DNA of 64,000 nucleotides from Streptomyces finlayi (GTDB taxonomy: Bacteria; Actinomycetota; Actinomycetes; Streptomycetales; Streptomycetaceae): positions 1,860,001 to 1,924,000 of the forward strand of contig NZ_CP045702.1 in the NCBI RefSeq assembly GCF_014216315.1, written 5' to 3'. The notes beneath the pieces were generated by a model, which did not search any database, was not told where the DNA came from, and saw only the letters and a program-made list of their open reading frames with translations. Each line of letters begins with the position of its first letter. Position 1 is the stretch's first letter. This document shows, in pieces, positions 47,381 to 55,893 of this stretch. The translations under genes and the position numbers were made by a program.

Positions 47381-48415
47381 ATGAACGATCTGCACCCCTT
47401 CATCGCGGGCCTGCCCAAGGCCGAGCTGCACGTCCACCACGTCGGCTCCGCCTCTCCGCGCATCGTCTCGGAACTGGCCGCCCGCCACCCCGACTCCAAG
47501 GTCCCCACGGACCCGGATGCTCTGGCGGACTTCTTCACCTTCACCGACTTCGCGCACTTCATCGACGTCTACCTCTCCGTGGTTGACCTCGTCCGCACCC
47601 CCGAGGACGTGCGGCTGCTCACCTTCGAGGTGGCCCGGGACATGGCCCGCCAGAACATCCGGTACGCGGAGCTGACCGTCACCCCGTTCAGCTCGACCCG
47701 GCGCGGCATCCCGGAGGTGGGCTTCATGGAGGCCATCGAGGACGCCCGCAAGGCCGCCGAGGCCGAGCTCGGAGTGGTCCTGCGCTGGTGCTTCGACATT
47801 CCCGGCGAGGCCGGCCTGGAGTCCGCCGCCGAGACCACCCGGCTCGCCCTCGACCTGCGGCCCGAAGGACTCGTCTCGTTCGGGCTCGGCGGCCCGGAGG
47901 TCGGCGTCGGCCGTCCCCAGTTCAAGCCGTACTTCGACCGGGCGATCGCGGCGGGCCTGCACTCGGTCCCGCACGCCGGGGAGACCACGGGCCCCCAGAC
48001 CGTCTGGGACGCGCTCACCGCCCTGCGCGCCGAGCGCATCGGCCACGGCACCAGCTCCGTGCAGGACCCGGCGCTGCTCGCCCACCTGGCCGAGCACCGC
48101 ATCGCCCTGGAGGTCTGCCCGACCTCGAACATCGCCACCCGCGCGGTCGCCGATATCGACCGGCACCCGGTCCGGGAGATGGTCGAGGCGGGTGTGCTCG
48201 TCACGATCAACAGCGACGACCCGCCGATGTTCGGCACCGACCTCAACGGCGAGTACGCCGTGGCGGCCCGCATCCTCGGCCTCGACGAGCTGGGGGTGGC
48301 CGGCCTCGCGAAGAACGCGGTGGAGGCGTCCTTCCTGGACCCGGCCGGCAAGCGGAAGCTGGCCGCCGAGATCGACACGTACACGGCGAACTGGCTGCGG
48401 ACGCCGGCCCAGTAA
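47381..48415 (+). CDS. Adenosine-deaminase-family enzyme, probably aminodeoxyfutalosine deaminase
   Basis: A 344-residue zinc amidohydrolase. The metal site reads ELHVHHVGSASP (canonical ADA has HLHLDGS), and further ligands are PHAGET, RIGHGT and INSDDPPMFG. The catalytic Glu and Asp are present. From memory, this cog1816 subgroup of Streptomyces (S. avermitilis Sav2595 was characterised) deaminates 6-aminodeoxyfutalosine in the futalosine menaquinone pathway rather than adenosine. Which subgroup this copy belongs to needs alignment, so I leave the symbol blank. It is divergent from the DUF4190 gene. Confidence 0.85.
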   Translation: MNDLHPFIAGLPKAELHVHHVGSASPRIVSELAARHPDSKVPTDPDALADFFTFTDFAHFIDVYLSVVDLVRTPEDVRLLTFEVARDMARQNIRYAELTVTPFSSTRRGIPEVGFMEAIEDARKAAEAELGVVLRWCFDIPGEAGLESAAETTRLALDLRPEGLVSFGLGGPEVGVGRPQFKPYFDRAIAAGLHSVPHAGETTGPQTVWDALTALRAERIGHGTSSVQDPALLAHLAEHRIALEVCPTSNIATRAVADIDRHPVREMVEAGVLVTINSDDPPMFGTDLNGEYAVAARILGLDELGVAGLAKNAVEASFLDPAGKRKLAAEIDTYTANWLRTPAQ

Positions 48416-48440
48416 CCCCGCTCGCCGCCACAATGGCCCC

Positions 48441-49163
48441 ATGGCTCACGCTCTCGACACCGCCCCCGCCGTCACCGCCGTGGCACATCGCGGCGATCCG
48501 TACCGTGCCCGCGAGAACACGCTGCTCTCGGTCCGCTCCGCCCTGGAACGCGGGGCGGACGCGGTCGAGATCGATGTCCGCGTCACCCGCGACGGCGTGC
48601 CCGTCCTGCTGCACGACTCCACGCTGGAACGGCTGTGGGGGCACGAGCTGCGGCTCGACCGGCTCCGCCATCAGGAGCTGACCGAGCTGACCGCGGGCGG
48701 TGTGCCCACGCTGCATGAGGCACTGCTCGCCACCCCGGACCACCGCCTCATGATCGACCTGCCCGGCTGCACCGACGCCTCCGTGCGGACCATCGTGGGG
48801 GTGGTCCACGCGTGCGGGGCCGCCGACCGGGTGTACTACTGCGCGGGCGGCGGGGCGATGCTCCGCGTCCGGGCCGCCGATCCGTCCGCCGAGATCGCCC
48901 TGACCTGGAACACGCTCGCGCCGCCGCGCGCCGCGCTCCTGGACGCGGTGCGGCCCCGCTGGATGAACTACCGGTTCGGTCTGGTGAGCCGGGAGCTGAC
49001 GGACCGGGTGCACCGGGACGGCATGCTGGTCTCCGCCTGGACGGCCGACACCAAGCGCACGATGCGCCGCCTCATCGGGCGCGGCGTCGACTCGATCACC
49101 ACGAACCGCGTCGACGCGCTGCATGGCCTGCTCGCCAACTTTCCCGCCCGTAAGGCGGCTTGA
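48441..49163 (+). CDS. Glycerophosphodiester phosphodiesterase family protein
   Basis: A 240-residue TIM-barrel phosphodiesterase. AHRGDPYRARENTLLS and DAVEIDVRVTRDGVPVLLHD carry the His/Arg and metal residues. It is expected to hydrolyse glycerophosphodiesters to glycerol-3-phosphate and an alcohol. No signal peptide is visible, so it is cytoplasmic. ATG 48441 lies 25 bp after the deaminase stop, probably in one transcript. Confidence 0.9.
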   Translation: MAHALDTAPAVTAVAHRGDPYRARENTLLSVRSALERGADAVEIDVRVTRDGVPVLLHDSTLERLWGHELRLDRLRHQELTELTAGGVPTLHEALLATPDHRLMIDLPGCTDASVRTIVGVVHACGAADRVYYCAGGGAMLRVRAADPSAEIALTWNTLAPPRAALLDAVRPRWMNYRFGLVSRELTDRVHRDGMLVSAWTADTKRTMRRLIGRGVDSITTNRVDALHGLLANFPARKAA

Positions 49164-49228
49164 TCGATCCGGCATGATGGACGCGCGGCATCGCCCGTGA
49201 TGCCCGGCCCTGTACCAGAGGAGCAGAC

Positions 49229-50035
49229 GTGACCGACCCCAGCGCCGCATCCGTCCCCGCCCGCGTCCGTTCCGACGTGGCGCACAACGCCCGGGTATGG
49301 AACTACTGGCTGGGCGGCAAGGACAACTATCCCGTGGACCGCACGGTCGGCGACCAGGTCACCGGCATGTACCCGAGCATCGGCGAAGTGGCGCGCGCCG
49401 ACCGGGCGTTCCTCGGCCGGGCGGTACGGCATCTGGCCGGGGACGTGGGCATCAGCCAGTTCCTGGACATCGGGACGGGCCTGCCGACCTTCAACAACAC
49501 CCACGAGATCGCCCAGCACACCGCCCCGCACTCCCGCATCGTGTACGTCGACAACGACCCGATCGTGCTGGCGCACGCGCGGGCACTGCTCACCAGCTCG
49601 CCCGAGGGCGCCACCGAGTACATCGACGCGGACGCCCACCACCCGGAGCAGATCCTGCGCTCCGTCGAGCCCACCCTGGACCTGGAGCGGCCGGTCGCGG
49701 TGATGATGCTCGGCATCCTGAACTTCGTCCTGGACACCGGCGAGGCGCAGGGCATCGTACGCAAGCTGATGGACGCCATGCCGTCCGGAAGTTATCTGGT
49801 GCTCACCCACCCCACGCTGGAGCTGGGCGGTGAGGGCAACGAGGCGGCGATGCGCTTCTGGAACGAGAACGCCACTCCGCCGATCACCGCCCGCACACGC
49901 GCCGAGTTCGCCTCGTTCATGGACGGTCTGGACGTCCTGGAGCCCGGCATCGTGTCCTGCGCCCGGTGGCGTACGGAACCGGGCAGCCCGGCGGCCGAGG
50001 TCGCCCAGTTCGGCGCGGTGGGCCGGAAGCCGTAG
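49229..50035 (+). CDS. S-adenosyl methyltransferase family protein (PF04672)
   Basis: A 268-residue protein of the Streptomyces-expanded SAM methyltransferase family. The family signature VWNYWLGGKDNYPVDR is followed by the SAM-binding FLDIGTGLPTFNNTHEIAQ and IVYVDNDPIVLAHARALL. GTG 49229 has GAGGAG upstream. The methyl acceptor is unknown. Confidence 0.9.
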   Translation: MTDPSAASVPARVRSDVAHNARVWNYWLGGKDNYPVDRTVGDQVTGMYPSIGEVARADRAFLGRAVRHLAGDVGISQFLDIGTGLPTFNNTHEIAQHTAPHSRIVYVDNDPIVLAHARALLTSSPEGATEYIDADAHHPEQILRSVEPTLDLERPVAVMMLGILNFVLDTGEAQGIVRKLMDAMPSGSYLVLTHPTLELGGEGNEAAMRFWNENATPPITARTRAEFASFMDGLDVLEPGIVSCARWRTEPGSPAAEVAQFGAVGRKP

Positions 50036-50128
50036 TGGACCCGACGGGGATACGGTCCCGGGCGCTGCGCGCCAGGAGCCCGTGGCGGGGGTGCCCAGTC
50101 GATGCGGCGCGGGAGCCGGGAGCGGAAA

Positions 50129-50156
50129 ACGGCCCCGGGCGGGTGCCCGGGGCCGT
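50129..50156. terminator. Convergent terminator after the methyltransferase gene
   Basis: ACGGCCCCGGGC and its perfect complement form a 12-bp stem around GGGT, between two convergent genes. Confidence 0.75.
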
Positions 50157-50178
50157 CCTCACCGCTGTGCGGTACGCG

Positions 50179-50261
50179 TCTCAGCCGTCTCGGCCGTCTC
50201 AGCCGTCTCGGCCGTCTCAGCCGTCTCGGTCGCCTCAGCCGTCTCGGTCGCCTCAGCCGTC
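50179..50261. repeat. 9-bp tandem repeats across the aldehyde dehydrogenase stop codon
   Basis: Nine or so copies of a CAGCCGTCT / CGGCCGTCT / CGGTCGCCT unit. On the minus strand the array repeatedly reads GACGGCTGA, so the terminal Asp-Gly-stop of the aldehyde dehydrogenase has been duplicated several times downstream, in frame. Confidence 0.85.
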
Positions 50262-51692
50262 GAGCGACGTCATGACGTGCTTGATGCGGGTGTAGTCCTC
50301 GAAGCCGTACGCGGAGAGGTCCTTGCCGTAGCCGGACTTCTTGAATCCGCCGTGCGGCATCTCGGCGACGAGCGGGATGTGGGTGTTGATCCACACACAG
50401 CCGAAGTCGAGGTTCTTGGACATCCGCATGGCGCGGGAGTGGTCCTTGGTCCACACCGAGGACGCCAGCGCGTACTCGACGCCGTTCGCGTACTCCAGCG
50501 CCTGGGCCTCGTCCGTGAACGACTGCACGGTGATGACCGGGCCGAAGACCTCGTTCTGGATGATCTCGTCGTCCTGCTTGAGGCCGGAGACAACGGTGGG
50601 GGCGTAGAAGTAGCCCTTGTCACCGACCCGCTGACCGCCCGCCTCGACCTTGGCGTGGGCGGGGAGGCGCTCGATGAAGCCGCTGACCTGCTTCAGCTGG
50701 TTGGCGTTGTTGAGCGGGCCGTAGAGCACGTCCTCGTCGTCCGGCAGCCCGGTCTTCGTGTCCGCGGCGGCCTTGGCGAGCTGGGCGACGAACTCGTCGT
50801 GGATCGACTCGTGGACCAGCACGCGGGTCGCGGCCGTGCAGTCCTGACCGGCGTTGAAGAAGCCCGCGACGGAGATCCCCTCGACGGCCTTGGCGATGTC
50901 GCTGTCCTCGAAGACCACGGCGGGCGCCTTGCCCCCGAGCTCCAGGTGAACGCGCTTGACGTCCTTGGCCGCGGACTCGGCGACCTGCATACCGGCCCGT
51001 ACCGAGCCGGTGATGGAGGCCATCGCCGGGGTCGGGTGCTCGACCATCGCGCGGCCGGTGTCCCGGTCGCCGCAGATGACGTTGAAGACGCCCTTGGGGA
51101 GGATCTGTCCGATGATCTCGGCGATCAGCACGGTCGACGCCGGGGTGGTGTCGGAGGGCTTGATGACGACGGTGTTGCCCGCGGCGAGCGCCGGGGCGAA
51201 CTTCCAGACGGCCATCATCATCGGGTAGTTCCACGGCGCGACCTGGGCACACACGCCCACCGGCTCACGGCGGATGATGGAGGTCAGCCCCTCCATGTAC
51301 TCGCCGGCCGAGCGGCCTTCGAGCATCCGGGCGGCACCCGCGAAGAAGCGGATCTGGTCCACCATCGGCGGGACCTCTTCGGTACGGGTGAGCTCCAGCG
51401 GCTTGCCGGTGTTCTCCGACTCGGCCGCGACGAGGTCCTCCGCGCGCTCCTCGAAGGCGTCCGCGATCTTGAGCAGAGCCTTCTGGCGCTCGGCGGGCGT
51501 GACGTCACGCCAGGCCGGGAACGCGGCGGCTGCCGCCTCCATGGCGGCATCGACGTCGGCCTGTCCGGAAAGCGGGGAGGTCGCGTAGACCTCTTCCGTC
51601 ACCGGGTTGACCACGTCGATGGTCCGCCCGTCCGCGGCGTCCCGGAACTCTCCGTTGATGTAGTTGCGCAGACGGCGCACCTCGGTGGTCAC
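50253..51692 (-). CDS. Gamma-aminobutyraldehyde dehydrogenase-like enzyme
   Basis: A 479-residue aldehyde dehydrogenase related to the one at 44127. Motifs include APWNYPMMMAVWKFAPALAA, LELGGKAPAVVF and the cysteine region NAGQDCTAATR, ending EMPHGGFKKSGYGKDLSAY. GTG 51692 has GGAGGGG upstream; the earlier in-frame start would overlap the regulatory region. It is divergent from the Lrp/AsnC gene and close to a class III aminotransferase, consistent with oxidation of aminoaldehydes made from diamines. Confidence 0.9.
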   Translation of the reverse strand: MTTEVRRLRNYINGEFRDAADGRTIDVVNPVTEEVYATSPLSGQADVDAAMEAAAAAFPAWRDVTPAERQKALLKIADAFEERAEDLVAAESENTGKPLELTRTEEVPPMVDQIRFFAGAARMLEGRSAGEYMEGLTSIIRREPVGVCAQVAPWNYPMMMAVWKFAPALAAGNTVVIKPSDTTPASTVLIAEIIGQILPKGVFNVICGDRDTGRAMVEHPTPAMASITGSVRAGMQVAESAAKDVKRVHLELGGKAPAVVFEDSDIAKAVEGISVAGFFNAGQDCTAATRVLVHESIHDEFVAQLAKAAADTKTGLPDDEDVLYGPLNNANQLKQVSGFIERLPAHAKVEAGGQRVGDKGYFYAPTVVSGLKQDDEIIQNEVFGPVITVQSFTDEAQALEYANGVEYALASSVWTKDHSRAMRMSKNLDFGCVWINTHIPLVAEMPHGGFKKSGYGKDLSAYGFEDYTRIKHVMTSLDG

Positions 51693-51784
51693 AACCACCC
51701 CTCCTGTCGACTGTCCGATGGATGAGATTCCCAGCCTAATCGCTTCGGTGACGCTTTCGACATACCCATCGGGTGCCAACTTCG

Positions 51785-51820
51785 GATTCCGTGTGATCCA
51801 GGTCCGCAAACAACGAATTT
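51785..51820. promoter_or_regulatory. Candidate Lrp/AsnC operator in the divergent promoter region
   Basis: GATTCCGTG ... CAACGAATTT forms an imperfect dyad resembling the repeat at 45739-45774 (GATTCCGTTG ... CAACGGAATC). It lies between the divergent aldehyde dehydrogenase and regulator genes, in sequence unusually AT-rich for this chromosome. Confidence 0.5.
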
Positions 51821-51869
51821 CATCGATCTAGGGTTGCCAGACAGACGAGTCCCGGTGCAGAGTGGCTCT

Positions 51870-52361
51870 GTGGCCAGTCGCAGCGCAGACTCCAGGACCG
51901 GGAACGGATCGTCCCCGACGGTCGATGCCGTCTCCCTCGCAATCATCGAGCAGCTCCAGGAGGACGGACGCCGTCCGTACGCCGCGATCGGCAAGGCCGT
52001 GGGCCTGTCGGAAGCGGCTGTACGCCAGCGCGTCCAGAAACTGCTCGACCAGGGCGTGATGCAGATCGTCGCCGTCACGGACCCGCTCACCGTGGGACTC
52101 CGCCGGCAGGCGATGGTCGGCATCAATGTCGAGGGAGACCTCGACCCCGTCTCGGAAGCCCTGGCGGCCATGGCCGAGTGCGAGTACGTGGTGATGACCG
52201 CGGGCTCGTTCGACCTGATGGTGGAGATCGTCTGCGAGGACGACGACCACCTGCTGGAGACGATCAACAAACGCATCCGGGCCATTCCCGGCGTGCGCTC
52301 CACCGAGAGCTTCGTCTACCTCAAGCTCAAGAAGCAGACCTATATGTGGGGAACCCGATAG
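51870..52361 (+). CDS. Lrp/AsnC-family transcriptional regulator
   Basis: About 163 residues from GTG 51870. Other in-frame starts exist at GTG 51855 and TTG 51834, and none has a clear ribosome site. The HTH is in AIIEQLQEDGRRPYAAIGKA then VGLSEAAVRQRVQKLLDQGV. The C-terminal RAM/AsnC domain contains YVVMTAGSFDLMVEIVCEDD. It is 3 bp upstream of the aminotransferase gene and divergent from an aldehyde dehydrogenase, so control of both by an amino compound is likely. Confidence 0.88.
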   Translation: MASRSADSRTGNGSSPTVDAVSLAIIEQLQEDGRRPYAAIGKAVGLSEAAVRQRVQKLLDQGVMQIVAVTDPLTVGLRRQAMVGINVEGDLDPVSEALAAMAECEYVVMTAGSFDLMVEIVCEDDDHLLETINKRIRAIPGVRSTESFVYLKLKKQTYMWGTR

Positions 52362-52363
52362 CC

Positions 52364-53725
52364 GTGAGCAAGGACCTCAGCCGAACCGCGTACGACCACC
52401 TGTGGATGCACTTCACCCGCATGTCGGACTACGAGAACGCGCCCGTTCCCACCATCGTGCGTGGCGAGGGCACCTACATCTTCGACGACAAGGGCAAGCG
52501 CTATCTCGACGGCCTCTCCGGCCTGTTCGTGGTCAACGCCGGTCACGGCCGTCACGAGCTCGCCGAGACGGCGTACAAGCAGGCGCAGGAGCTGGCCTTC
52601 TTCCCGGTGTGGTCGTACGCCCACCCGAAGGCCGTCGAGCTCGCCGAGCGTCTCGCGAACTACGCCCCGGGTGACCTGAACAAGGTCTTCTTCACGACCG
52701 GTGGCGGCGAGGCCGTCGAGACCGCGTGGAAGCTGGCGAAGCAGTACTTCAAGCTCACCGGCGAGCCGACCAAGTACAAGGTCATCTCCCGCGCGGTGGC
52801 ATACCACGGCACCCCGCAGGGCGCCCTGTCGATCACCGGCCTGCCGGCCCTGAAGGCTCCCTTCGAGCCGCTGGTCCCGGGCGCCCACAAGGTGGTCAAC
52901 ACCAACATCTACCGCGCCCCGATCCACGGTGACGACCCGGAGGCCTACGGCCGCTGGTGCGCCGACCAGATCGAGCAGGAGATCCTCTTCGAGGGCGCCG
53001 AGACCGTCGCCGCGGTCTTCCTGGAGCCGGTGCAGAACGCCGGTGGCTGTTTCCCGCCGCCGCCCGGATACTTCCAGCGGGTCCGCGAGATCTGTGACCA
53101 GTACAACGTGCTGCTCGTCTCCGACGAGACGATCTGCGCCTTCGGCCGCCTCGGCACGATGTTCGCGTGCGACAAGTTCGACTACGTGCCGGACATGATC
53201 ACCTGCGCCAAGGGCATGACCTCGGGCTACTCCCCGATCGGCGCCTGCATCATCTCCGACCGCCTGGCGGAGCCGTTCTACAAGGGTGGCAACACCTTCC
53301 TGCACGGCTACACCTTCGGCGGCCACCCGGTCTCCGCGGCCGTCGGTATCGCCAACCTCGACCTGTTCGAGCGCGAGGGCCTCAACCAGCACGTCCTCGA
53401 CACCGAGGGTTCGTTCCTCAAGACGCTGCAGAAGCTGCACGACCTGCCCATCGTCGGCGACGTCCGCGGCAACGGCTTCTTCTACGGCATCGAGCTGGTG
53501 AAGGACAAGGTCACCAAGGAGACCTTCACCGACGAGGAGACCGAGCGCGTCCTGTACGGCTTCCTCTCCAAGGCGCTGTACGAGAACGGTCTGTACTGCC
53601 GGGCCGACGACCGCGGCGACCCGGTCGTCCAGCTCGCGCCGCCGCTGATCTCCGACCAGGCGACCTTCGACGAGATCGAGGGCATCCTGCGCGCCGTGCT
53701 CACGGAGGCGTGGACGAAGCTCTGA
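52364..53725 (+). CDS. Class III aminotransferase (omega-amino acid or putrescine type)
   Basis: A 453-residue PLP enzyme from GTG 52364. Landmarks are KRYLDGLSGLFVVNAGHGRH, VFFTTGGGEAVETAWKLAKQ, LLVSDETICAFGRLGTMF and the PLP lysine in TCAKGMTSGYSPIGA. The sequence type is that of beta-alanine/putrescine--pyruvate transaminases. It directly follows the Lrp gene and, with the aldehyde dehydrogenases, would convert diamines through aminoaldehydes. The substrate is inferred. Confidence 0.9.
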   Translation: MSKDLSRTAYDHLWMHFTRMSDYENAPVPTIVRGEGTYIFDDKGKRYLDGLSGLFVVNAGHGRHELAETAYKQAQELAFFPVWSYAHPKAVELAERLANYAPGDLNKVFFTTGGGEAVETAWKLAKQYFKLTGEPTKYKVISRAVAYHGTPQGALSITGLPALKAPFEPLVPGAHKVVNTNIYRAPIHGDDPEAYGRWCADQIEQEILFEGAETVAAVFLEPVQNAGGCFPPPPGYFQRVREICDQYNVLLVSDETICAFGRLGTMFACDKFDYVPDMITCAKGMTSGYSPIGACIISDRLAEPFYKGGNTFLHGYTFGGHPVSAAVGIANLDLFEREGLNQHVLDTEGSFLKTLQKLHDLPIVGDVRGNGFFYGIELVKDKVTKETFTDEETERVLYGFLSKALYENGLYCRADDRGDPVVQLAPPLISDQATFDEIEGILRAVLTEAWTKL

Positions 53726-53734
53726 CCCCGACGG

Positions 53735-53765
53735 TGACCGCTGGGTGAGGACGTTCCAGCGGTCA
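53735..53765 (+). terminator. Terminator after the aminotransferase gene
   Basis: TGACCGCTGG pairs perfectly with CCAGCGGTCA around an 11-nt loop and is followed by TTTCAT, 10 bp past the stop codon. Confidence 0.8.
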
Positions 53766-53940
53766 TTTCATACGGTCCACGCGGCCCGGATACGCCTTTC
53801 GAGTGAGAAGGAGCGCATCCGGGCCGCGTGCTGTGCGCACACCCGGGCCGGGCTGCCTACCGTGCCGAGTGACCGATCGGCCGCGTCTTCGTTCCCCCGT
53901 TCGGGGGACGGGAAAACTGATCTGAACCGAGGTGTACGCC

Positions 53941-54678
53941 ATGGTGGCCCCGCCGGACAACGACGTGATCTGGGCGCGTTCCCTGCACCATTCACACAAC
54001 GGCTCACCCGGTCTCGGCGGTGTCTCCGTCGGCATCCGCGACGGCGAGATCCTGGCCGTGACCGGGCCGCGCGGCAGCGGGAAGACGACGCTGCTGCGCT
54101 GTCTGTCCGGACAGCTGGTACCCCAGCAGGGCGAGGTCTGGTTCAACAGCGTCCCGATCCACACGATGGGCCCGCGCCTGCGCGAACAGCTGCGCCGCGA
54201 GCGCTTCGCCTGGATCGCCCCCGACCCGCAGCTCGTACCCGAGCTGACCACCTGGGAGAACGCGGCCCTTCCGCTGCTCCTGCGGGGCGCCTCGCACCGG
54301 GCCGCCAAGAAGGCCGCGCTGGAGTGGCTGGAGCGCCTCGACATCGCCGCGTTCGCCAAGAAGCGTCCGCACGCCCTGCTCCAGGCACAGCGCCAGCGGG
54401 TCTCCGTCGCCCGCGCGCTGACCGCATCGCCGTCGGTGATCTTCGCCGACGAGCCGACCGCGACACTCCACCGTGCCGAGCGCACCCAGCTCCTGCGCAC
54501 CCTGACGACCGCGGCCCGCTCGCACGAGATCACGGTCGTCCTCGCCACTCATGACGTGGAGATCGCCGCCCTCGCCGACCGCGCGGTCGCCCTGCTGGAC
54601 GGCCGCCGCGTCAGCACCGTCGCCCTGCCCGCCGTACCGGATACGGAAGGCCGCCCGGCGTGCTCGCTCTCCGTCTGA
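53941..54678 (+). CDS. ABC transporter ATP-binding protein with degenerate signature
   Basis: A 245-residue ATPase from ATG 53941, with GAGG eight bases upstream. Walker A GPRGSGKTT and Walker B VIFADEP are intact. The signature normally LSGGQ reads LLQAQ (HALLQAQRQRVSVARAL) and the D-loop Asp is replaced (TATLHR). Other parts (DPQLVPELTTWENAALPLLL, LATHDVEIAALADRAV) resemble LolD/MacB-type ATPases. It overlaps the permease gene by 19 bp. The substrate is unknown, and hydrolysis may be weak. Confidence 0.87.
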   Translation: MVAPPDNDVIWARSLHHSHNGSPGLGGVSVGIRDGEILAVTGPRGSGKTTLLRCLSGQLVPQQGEVWFNSVPIHTMGPRLREQLRRERFAWIAPDPQLVPELTTWENAALPLLLRGASHRAAKKAALEWLERLDIAAFAKKRPHALLQAQRQRVSVARALTASPSVIFADEPTATLHRAERTQLLRTLTTAARSHEITVVLATHDVEIAALADRAVALLDGRRVSTVALPAVPDTEGRPACSLSV

Positions 54679-55826
54679 CCCGTGGTACGCATCCCCTGGT
54701 CCTGATGCGGCGCCTGCTCGTCGCCGCCGCATCGGCCGGGACCGGCTTCCTGCTGCTGTGCACCCTGGGGTACGCCTCCGGGCACCCGGCGCAGGCCACA
54801 GGATCGGTTCTGCGGCTGCTGTGGTGCCTCGTCCCGCTGGCGGCCACCGTGCAGTTCGCCGTCGCGGTGGCCCGGACGGACCCGGGCCACCGACCCCGCA
54901 CGGGGCTCTCCGCCATCGGGCTCGGACCGGTCAGGCTGTCGGTGCTCGCGGCCGTCTCCACAGCGGTGTCCACCACCCTCGGCTCGATGGTGGCCCTCCT
55001 CTTCTTCCTCCATCTGCGCGGCGATCTCACGGGGCTGCCGTTCGACGGAAACGCGGCCGAACTGCTGGGCGCGGACGCCCCGTTGCCGCTGGCGGCGGCC
55101 CTCACCCTGCTCGCCCTCGTACCCGTGGCCTCGGCGCTCGCGAGCGCGCTCGCACTGCGCGCCCGGCCCCTGACCCCCGCCACCGGCACCTCCGAGGCCG
55201 CCGAGGAGGCCCGTCCTTCCCTGGCTCCGACGGGTCTGCCGTGGGGGGTCGCCCTGACGGCGGCCGGTCTGGCCGTCGAGGCGTACGCGAGCCAAGGGGC
55301 GGCGGGCAGCCCGTTCCCGCTGCCGGGCAGGCTGGACGCCACCCCGGCCGGTGTCCTCGCGGGCTGGACCCTGACGGCGATCGGCCTGGCCATGGCCGGC
55401 CCCGGCCTCACCCACCTCTGCGGCCGACTGCTCCAGGCGGTGCGCCCGGGAGCCGTCCGCCTGCTCGCGGGCCGCGTCCTGATGGACGAGTCGCGCCGGA
55501 TCGGCCGCCCGATCGGGGTCGTCTGCGCGGTGCTGTCCGGGGTGTTCGCGGCCGCCGAGCTGTACGGGACCGGTCCCCGCCCCTTCGGCCCGCTCACCGC
55601 GCTCGGCGCGGCGCTCGTCCTGGGCTGTACGACCGCGACGCTGCTGACCTCGGTACTGGAGGCCAGACAGTCCCGCGCCGAGACGGCCGACGCGCTGCTG
55701 CGGATGGGCGCCCCGGCCTCGGCGCTGCGCAGCGCCACCGCACTGCGCGCGGGCGCCCTGCTGGCGGTGTTCGCCCCGCTGACCTGGGCGGTGGCGGCGC
55801 TGGCCGCACTGCCCCTGACCGCCTGA
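54660..55826 (+). CDS. Membrane protein, partner permease of the preceding ABC ATPase
   Basis: A 388-residue hydrophobic protein from GTG 54660 with about eight predicted helices, for example LLVAAASAGTGFLLLCTLGY, LLWCLVPLAATVQFAVAV and LGSMVALLFFLHL. The C-terminal half (RQSRAETADALLRMGAPASA, then helices) is reminiscent of FtsX-like permeases. The overlap with the ATPase gene supports a two-component exporter or peptide/lipid transporter. No substrate can be named. Confidence 0.8.
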   Translation: MLALRLTRGTHPLVLMRRLLVAAASAGTGFLLLCTLGYASGHPAQATGSVLRLLWCLVPLAATVQFAVAVARTDPGHRPRTGLSAIGLGPVRLSVLAAVSTAVSTTLGSMVALLFFLHLRGDLTGLPFDGNAAELLGADAPLPLAAALTLLALVPVASALASALALRARPLTPATGTSEAAEEARPSLAPTGLPWGVALTAAGLAVEAYASQGAAGSPFPLPGRLDATPAGVLAGWTLTAIGLAMAGPGLTHLCGRLLQAVRPGAVRLLAGRVLMDESRRIGRPIGVVCAVLSGVFAAAELYGTGPRPFGPLTALGAALVLGCTTATLLTSVLEARQSRAETADALLRMGAPASALRSATALRAGALLAVFAPLTWAVAALAALPLTA

Positions 55827-55893
55827 CGGGTCCGCGAGCCGGATCGAGGAGCGCGGGGCATCAGGCGTTCGCGAAGATCACGCGTCGCGAGGA

